DNA from: Homalodisca vitripennis
Taxonomy: Eukaryota > Arthropoda > Insecta > Hemiptera > Cicadellidae
Direction: 5' to 3'
Length of the DNA: 64,000 bases
NCBI RefSeq assembly: GCF_021130785.1
Contig: NC_060212.1
Location: forward strand, 144,587,001-144,651,000
Shown: one piece after another, positions 57,450 to 64,000 of the stretch
Layout of the letters: every line of letters starts with the position of its first letter
Position numbering within the stretch: the first letter of the stretch is position 1
Notes under the pieces: model-generated
What the model was told of the DNA's origin: nothing
Seen by the model: the letters and a program-made list of their open reading frames with translations, nothing else
Database searches by the model: none
Translations under genes and position numbers: made by a program

Positions 57450-58590
57450 TGAATTTGTGAGTCCTGATGTAGCTTCACAACTTTAAATTGACTTAAGTCG
57501 CAGCAGTTATTTTCCTGCAACTTAACGAATTAACCAATATAATGATAAAGTTCAGTTGGCCAGTTGTGTAATGTTTATTTAGGATGATATCTAACTAAAA
57601 TAAGAGCTTGTGGAATTTGCACCACTTCAAGGACATACTATACGGGAAAGGACATATATTCAACTCTCAGAAAGTTCATAGATTCTGAAAATATTCCTGT
57701 ACAAAAATTGTTGAGCTTGGCAGTCGATAGAGCTCTTGCTATTTTCTTTGGCAAGAAAAGATACATTGCCTTTGTAATAAAGATAATAGTCATTAAGTAA
57801 ATAAAGAGTCATTTATGTGATAAGCTTTAAGTATGAGTAAAATAATTTAAAAAAAAAACTCGTTAAAGTAGTAAAGTGATAACTCATGCACCCCAGACAC
57901 ATTTATTCTGGAGTTTGACTAATGAGAATCCCAGTATGGTGATTTACTCGCATCCCTGTATAAATAAGTTCGATGGCAAAGCCAGAGTTTTACAGCGTTT
58001 CAGAGAGTTACTTCCTTATTTGGTAAAATTTTGAAAGAAAAAGATTACTCATTCGCTTAGCTAGGTGATCCGGTTTAGCTGCGATATTTTGATTTTCTTG
58101 TAGAAATAACTGAAAGACCATTAACTTGCAGCTTTTAGGCAATGATAAGGGTAAATTTTAGTTTCATTCCTAAAAATATGTTTTCTAAACAAACCCTTTA
58201 GCTGTTTGGAGGAAACTTATGACAAGGAAGACCCTTCACAACATTCTTACAACAAAAAAGAACAACTTTCAAAATCAAGACCTGAAAACATTAAATTGTA
58301 GCAGAGTTTGTCACAAATCCTTTTGTAGAGGTTTACGGTGAAGAATTCTCTAATTGTGTTATTCAATATTTTGAAGAAGATCATGCTGCATTGGAGATGG
58401 AACTGGTAGATTTTCGAAGTGTCCTATCATTAAAATCACTCACTCCAAACAATACTAATTTGCCATTTATTCCTAACCAAAAATATTTAATTTTGGTTTC
58501 GATTGGTTTGAAGATATTTTTCAGCTCAACATATATGTTGTGTGATTTCATTTTCCAGTACAAAATTATTCGTTAAAAACAAGTACAGGA
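57450..58590 (+). pseudogene. Decayed hAT-like (SCAND3/ZBED type) transposase
   Basis: Frames near 57650-57770 give TLRKFIDSENIPVQKLLSLA followed by VDRALAIFFGKKRYIAFV, resembling the segment with the first catalytic aspartate in hAT-derived ZBED/SCAND3 proteins. Frames near 57985-58110 give RVLQRFRELLPYLVKF and later LGDP and YFDFLVEI, like the region after their central insertion domain. 58290-58400 contributes NPFVEVYGEEFSNCVIQYFE. Many stops and frameshifts break it, and no terminal repeats were found. Confidence 0.5.
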
Positions 58591-58760
58591 ACCGGTTAAA
58601 TGCGGAAAATTTAGACCTGAAAGTACTACATCTATATTGGTCGTTACATTGTATGACTGGGCCTGCCGTTAAAAAAGTTATAAAAGTACCACCTCTTACA
58701 TTAAATTGTGTTGTTATAAAGAAAATATTTTGCTATTTACATTTGTATGCTTTAAGTATA

Positions 58761-60127
58761 TCCCAATAATATTATAAATGCTAAGTGCCTTTGTTTGTTT
58801 GTTTTGCTTTCACACGTAAATTATTCAACCAATTGTACTTAAATTGTACACGGACATTCTTACGGTTCCTGGTATGAATATAGGCTTATTCTTATTTCGA
58901 TTTTTTTTCCCACTGGCCTTAAAAGTAGCGAAATATTCCATCTTTGTCTCTGAAGTTGTAAAATATTAATTGAAAGAGCATGTCAGTTTTAATCAACTGT
59001 TCTGAGTTAATATTATTTTATAACCGCACAACCTTATATTTAATTAATTTAATCACATTTTTAAATTTGTTTACATTTATAGTGTCTAAATTCTATAAGG
59101 AGAACAATTAGTTTTTTTATTCTCTTTTAAGCCTCAGCTCTTAGGCTATGCTGGCTTGGTTTTGGTCACTGTGGCTATTATTTCTCTCATGATTGGACCT
59201 CCCCGGGATTTGAACCCGTGATCTCTCAGTTAGAGAGCCGTGACTGTATCCACTAGTCTACGGAGGAGGACAAACAATTAGTTTTCAACGCCATTTTTTT
59301 TAGATTTCAGCGATTAGGTAAGTGTACTTTAGAAAATATCCTAAAACATATTATGATAGTCAGAATTTAACTCCGAAGACTCTCTTTGAAACAGTTGGCA
59401 AGAACTATGCTAGATGACAGTTCCCTGAACTGTGCTTTCGAACTAATGTGCTAATTCCAGCTCTAAATTACTAAATTATGATTAAGTTTGTAAAGAAAAG
59501 AGCACTTAAATAGTGTCAATATTATTGTACCTTTAACTATACATTTTTTGCAAAAATTAAGTATTTAGATATAAAAGACAAAGTAACTGTCAAACTTTTA
59601 CTATACGTTTAAAGAGTGTTATAAAACCAATCTTAGTTTTCTTTTGACAGAAGTAGGCTTGAAGTTTGAATTGAAATAGCTCCAGTTCACCTTCCTTTTA
59701 TTTCACCGTAGCCAGCAAGGGTCGCTGAATTTTCAATTTTTTTCAATATATTATTTTTGATTATTATTATTTAAATAATTCAATATTACTGACATGTACT
59801 GCTGAAAGAAACGGGCTAAGAACTGTTTAAGGAACAAAATTGAGCCTTACTCTCTGTCCATTACGAGAAAATATCAGTTTTCTGGACCCCCCATCAAATT
59901 TCTTCTGGCTACGTTCTTGAAACAAGGCAAAATCAACTAAGGAACAAAAATGTGTAAGACCGGAGTAAATTACAAAGGCCAGTGTATACTTTTTGGCATA
60001 TTTTTTTTTATAATGGCAAAAAGGCAAACTCAACATTGACGTCGGAAATACAATTTACTTCAATCAGAAGTGCTCATAGACATGAAGACCCCATTAAATA
60101 GCGTGCGAAGCAACGGGTAACTGCTAG
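58761..60127 (+). mobile_element. Non-autonomous Helitron carrying a SINE insertion
   Basis: It starts TCCCAATAATATTATAAATG after an A and carries the usual early phrase ATTATTCAACCAATTGTACT. It ends GCGTGCGAAGCAACGGGTAA and then CTGCTAG, with CTAG at 60124-60127 before a T. Internal phrases (TGACAGAAGTAGGCTT) match the Helitron near 34900. The SINE at 59116-59272 is younger than this Helitron. Confidence 0.7.
59116..59272 (-). mobile_element. tRNA-derived SINE with 13-bp target duplication
   Basis: On the minus strand it begins with a tRNA-like head containing an A box (TAGACTAGTGGATA, 59260-59247) and a near-consensus B box (GGTTCAAATCC, 59216-59206). An unrelated body and an A-rich tail follow. 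AACAATTAGTTTT flanks it at 59103-59115 and 59273-59285. The head does not fold into a complete tRNA acceptor stem (only CCTCC/GGAGG pairs well). Confidence 0.9.
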
Positions 60128-60359
60128 TTTATTATGTGTACCTAACAATAGTAAACAACTCTGGGTTATTTCAATAATATGTTTATTATTTCTTACTTTG
60201 TGGGGCACCTTACAGTTAGGTGCTCAGTCGATTACAAGTTTTGCAACCACGGGTCTACATGAAGGTCTGCGAGGTTTTCCGAATACTGTTCTCAACGCCT
60301 TTTTTTAAAGTTTGGACATAATCTAGTGCGTTCACATTCAAATCACCAAACGGTTACAG
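60128..60359. other. Non-coding, nothing recognised
   Basis: A short gap between the Helitron and the LINE relic. Confidence 0.4.
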
Positions 60360-61850
60360 CATAATACAGGGATGGATATAGCATGCGGACAAAGTTAACT
60401 AGTGTCCGCAAACTTGGATAAGGTACAAATTACAAATATACCCGAACTAAATTTCTGCAGACAAAATCAAAGTGATTTTGGAATTTTAGTTAGTTGTCAA
60501 CTGACACCCCAAGAAATTTTAAGATATCATATAGTGGTACCGTCTCTCCTAAAACCAATTTTGGCTGCTCCGATCGTTTGTATCTATTGGTGATACAGAA
60601 ATCTAGTACTTGAGTCTTTGCTTAATACGGCATTAGTTGGGAGTTTTTGTTTGGAAACCATGCATTTTGGTACTGCTTTCTCTAGAAATAAAAATCTCAA
60701 AGTTGATTCGTCTCTCAGCCTTTATGAAGATAGAGATGGCATCCACCAACAGAGGAATTTTAGCATTGATGCCAGTAACGCAAAATAGCCGGTCGTTAAT
60801 AGATAGGAGGATAAGTAGAGAACCTAGGGCTGATCCTTGGGGAATACTTTATCTCCTTTGAATTTGATAAAACCGTTCTTTTCAAACTGTATAATCCCTG
60901 AAGGGAACTCGAACAGCCTGATTCCTTCTCTTGAGACATGAAGATATCCAAGAATGGGAAACTCCGTAGTTTTGTTAATAGTGAAGTTTTTGTATGATCA
61001 GCTTGTGATCGATCATATCAAGGGCAATGTTGACATAAAAAACTTCCATAGCCAATTCTCCAATTTAAAGAGCTTGCAAAAAGAGTAAAATTGCATTTTT
61101 AATAGGCTCAATCGTCAACATTCTTTTAATGAATCCGAATTGGTTAGGGCGAAGTACATGGGTTTTTATCTAGAAAAGACAAAAATCTATTGGAGAAAAT
61201 CTTTTCTAAGACCTTGGAGAAAGTCGACAGTACAGTTTGTAGGCAGAAAATTTCAGCGAACATCTAATTTTCCTTTTTTTTGTTCAATGGTGTTACAATC
61301 GCATTTTTAAGTGAATATGAAAACACATCCTCCTGAAATGATGTGTTAATAAGGAACGCTAAGGGATAAGAAAAGGCATCGTGTACCTGCTTTATTAGTT
61401 TGGGGGGAAATTCCGTCAGAACTACGTGAAGGTTTTGGTTTCAAGGAAAGAATTATTTTGCATCCCTCCTCCTCAGTAAGCTGATTGAAAAAATGTGAAT
61501 TCCCCAATGAGGTTGAAGTTACTGCACCAAACTGGTATGGCGTGTGTCATGAGCCAACAGAAATTGAATTTCCAACTTTGAAGGAATCTGTAATGATGTT
61601 ACCACTAGTTTCAGTTAATGTCATGTCTAGCAGATTCTTGTATTTTTGAAGAATTCACAACTTCCTACATGGCTGTTGATCGGTTAGATGAAGAGGAAGA
61701 TGTTATTGTTAGTATTTTATCCGCTTTTGATTTTCTAATTATTTTCCTATACTCCCATTTAGATTTTTTGTAGACTAATTGTGAGGGAGGATGAGAATCA
61801 AGATTCTTACTAGTTGTGTGCACCAACTAACTGAAGATTTTTGTACCGAT
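60360..61850 (-). pseudogene. Decayed LINE reverse transcriptase, minus strand
   Basis: In minus-strand order: SLKPKPSRSSDGIS near 61440, NAIVTPLNKKKGKLD near 61290, VLSTFSKVLEKIFSNRFLSF near 61210, MEVFYVNIALDMIDHKLI near 61040 (degenerate first palm motif, expected F-x-D) and IPQGSALGSLL near 60840. These are successive RT motifs of a CR1/Jockey-like LINE. The catalytic YADD is not readable downstream, and stops are frequent. A pre-RT part extends to about 61850. The copy is distinct from, and more decayed than, that at 18.5-23.5 kb. Confidence 0.75.
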
Positions 61851-62810
61851 TTTTAAAGAGGTTATTTCTAGTCTAAGAACTGGCTTAGTTGAATGTGTAC
61901 TTATTTTGATTCTAACTACAGGTAATAATATTTCAGAGTAATAATTTAATGTTTATAGAAAATTATTGAATTTCGCTCCTAAACTTACAGCATCCAAAAC
62001 GTCCATGCAAGTTTCCCTTTTCAAATAATGTCGAAAGGAGCTTACTATTTATAGGTTATTATTTATGGGAAATGTTTAACTAAAATTTTAAGTAACTAAA
62101 AAAAATGTTGTAACTAAGTGACAACTCCAAAGACACACGAACCAAAGCAATCTCATATCCTTATTCCTTAAGTTTATAAGAACGTTTGAACCTCTCAAAA
62201 ATTATCTAAAATAGTACAATTATGAAACATGATGAAACAGAGACAAGATGAAACATGCGAGGAAGAATTCCCTTCCCTACAGGAAGTATTTAAACAAAAA
62301 AACTGAATATTATAAGTTCCACCACTAAAATATCTCTTTATATCATCATTACAAATTTTCCTGGTGAGCATAAAACATATTAAAGAACAGCGTACTTTTG
62401 TATCTCTATTCTTTGTTTAATATCAGTTGGCTGTGACCCTTTATGACGTGTCCAATGTATTTGTGTTGTGTTGTCGTTGTGTCAATGTTGTCAAAACGTA
62501 ACGCTGCAGACAGAGTTTGTTTTAACCATAACCTAAAACTAGACTTTAAGACTGCAAAAATAGTATACAATTGGATTTATTCAGCCTAGCACAAATATTG
62601 TTTGCCAATTTAACAGGTGAGATGTAAAAATCTACAATTTAAATATTAATTTCATAACTTATAAACAATTCTATCTACAGTACAGTTCTTTGTTCTTTTC
62701 TACATATTTTTGTGAATAAAACCGGGCAATATTTGTAACTGCATTCAGAGGCTATAGCCCCGTCCAATGTTGAGAATTAAAAGTCTTGAAATTACATTTT
62801 ATTTTGGTTC
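61851..62810. other. Non-coding, nothing recognised
   Basis: AT-rich sequence. A pyrimidine-rich CCCTTCCCTACAG at 62267-62281 looks like a splice acceptor, but no convincing coding sequence follows. Confidence 0.4.
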
Positions 62811-62814
62811 TTAA

Positions 62815-64000
62815 CCCTAGAACTGGCGGTCATTTCATCCTGTAGTGTCGGGCTGTTTTGGAGCTTCGCGCAAGGTTTTTTTAAAAAAATCATTAAAAAT
62901 ATAAAATAAAAGCAATATAAATAAGAGTATATATTTTTGTGTTCAGAATTAAACGTAGAATTGCACTATATTGTAAAATTAACCATAAAAAATTTTCTAA
63001 TAAACACTTTTTTTATTCAAATATAAAATTTACGAAAAATATTTCTTAAATTTGGGGGGGACCATACCTAGGAAATGAAGTTATAGTGAGAAATATTTAT
63101 AAGTGAGATAGCCATTCTGTGTCAAATTTTATCTAGTTTCAGAAAAACATAAACATTATACACTTTTATGAAAGCATCATAAAGCTATAGAACAAAAAGC
63201 AGCAATGCGCATAAATTCTGAAAATCGGTTGTATATGTAAGACTTTGGTAAAACAAGTTTTGCTAATACAATTGTCCATGAATACATTGTTATATTGCAT
63301 AATTCTTACTCAGAATGAAATAACCTGTACAGTACTAATGAAATAATTTCCATAAATTATTTTTTGAAAAGTAAAAAATAGTTACATTTTGCCATTATTC
63401 AAAAATTTTGCGAAAAATTTTCATTCGGCAAAATATAAAATTGTTTCTAAAGCTTGTACTATATCAAAATTTATAAATTTATGGTTTATAAGTAATAGGA
63501 AATATTATGTAGTTAGAAAACTATAAATATAACTAAATATATTGAAAAAATATAGAATAACCCAAACAGTTATTATATATAACCAAAGAAATCACAGGAA
63601 ATATATATATTTTATTGTGAAAACTATCTATTTACCAAAAATAAATAGTTACTTCAGAGCTAAAAGAGTGCTATAAATAACATTTAGTAAGTGAAAACAA
63701 TAACAAACTATTTGAAATGAATTTTAGCCAAGTCATTTTGCCATAGCCTACACAAAGCCGGTAATTTCTCAAACATATTTCAGTAAATAGAAATTGATTT
63801 ATTCTAAAATATATATATTTACACTACTACGACATCAAACAACACACTACACATTAAATACGACACTAAAACACGCGTAAAACTATTAAAACTTACAAAT
63901 ATCCACAGCTCCGACCGAAACAATCCACAACGGCAGCGGCAATATGGCGGTCACAACAAACTGCGTCGTTTTCTTTTACGTTCAAAATGACAAGCTTGCT
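62815..64000. mobile_element. Possible left part of a TTAA-type element, truncated by window end
   Basis: TTAA at 62811-62814 is followed by CCCTAGAACTGGCGGTCATT, resembling the starts of the three TTAA elements elsewhere in the window. No matching right end is seen before 64000, so this is a weak call. Confidence 0.35.
63944..64000 (+). CDS. Open frame running off the window end
   Basis: An ATG at 63944 in a locally GC-rich patch (CAACGGCAGCGGCAATATGG) opens a frame MAVTTNCVVFFYVQNDKLA that is still open at 64000. It is only 19 codons long and the family is unknown. It could be the first exon of a gene, or part of the TTAA element. Confidence 0.25.
   Translation, partial: MAVTTNCVVFFYVQNDKLA

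Noticed and set aside
59196..59270. A genuine tRNA gene
   Set aside because: The A and B boxes are present but the acceptor and anticodon stems do not close properly, and the unit has a SINE body, A-rich tail and target duplication.
62262..62330. A second exon of the putative divergent gene (acceptor CCCTTCCCTACAG)
   Set aside because: The joined frame closes after about 15 codons with no recognisable protein, so the acceptor is probably chance.

Overview
The window is AT-rich animal DNA and reads as a transposon-dense insect genome, probably a hemipteran. That placement is an inference from the mix of CR1/Jockey-like LINEs, Helitrons, two mariner families, piggyBac-like TTAA elements and a tRNA-derived SINE. 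I see no bacterial genes, operons or CRISPR arrays.

The only clearly functional host gene is on the minus strand. It is hydroxymethylbilane synthase (porphobilinogen deaminase, haem pathway), with coding exons from 56216 down to 28144. Seven exons with consistent phases and GT-AG junctions give a complete 358-residue protein. The roughly 28-kb gene is expanded by elements in its introns: a LINE tail with a 14-bp target duplication and a near-perfect hairpin of about 243 bp (intron 6); a MITE and a LINE tail (intron 5); a piggyBac-like element holding a Helitron, ending 21 nt from a splice acceptor (intron 4); LINE tails and two MITEs plus another TTAA element (intron 3); a Penelope-like fragment with a hammerhead-like core (intron 2); and a mariner and a pogo MITE (intron 1). 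A GC-richer stretch just upstream of exon 1 may be a bidirectional promoter with a divergent short first exon.

Region by region: 1-7 kb holds no gene, but has a perfect 16-bp C-rich minisatellite and several very large palindromic, nested foldback elements. 7.3-11.5 kb holds two decayed LINEs, the second with a gag-like zinc knuckle, endonuclease and RT. 11.9-14.2 kb is a decayed Helitron with helicase fragments. 14.7-16.0 kb is a mariner with intact ends and a broken transposase. 18.2 kb has a piggyBac-type cysteine-rich tail. 18.5-23.5 kb is a nearly full-length minus-strand CR1-like LINE whose first ORF has a PHD-like finger and a 32-residue coding minisatellite. 24-27.4 kb holds a LINE tail, a Helitron end and a TTAA element. 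28-56 kb is the HMBS gene. 57-60 kb holds a decayed hAT-like transposase and a Helitron carrying a SINE. 60.4-61.9 kb is a minus-strand LINE RT relic. 62.8 kb onward may be the start of another TTAA element running off the window.

All calls come from reading the sequence and translations by eye; no database search was run.
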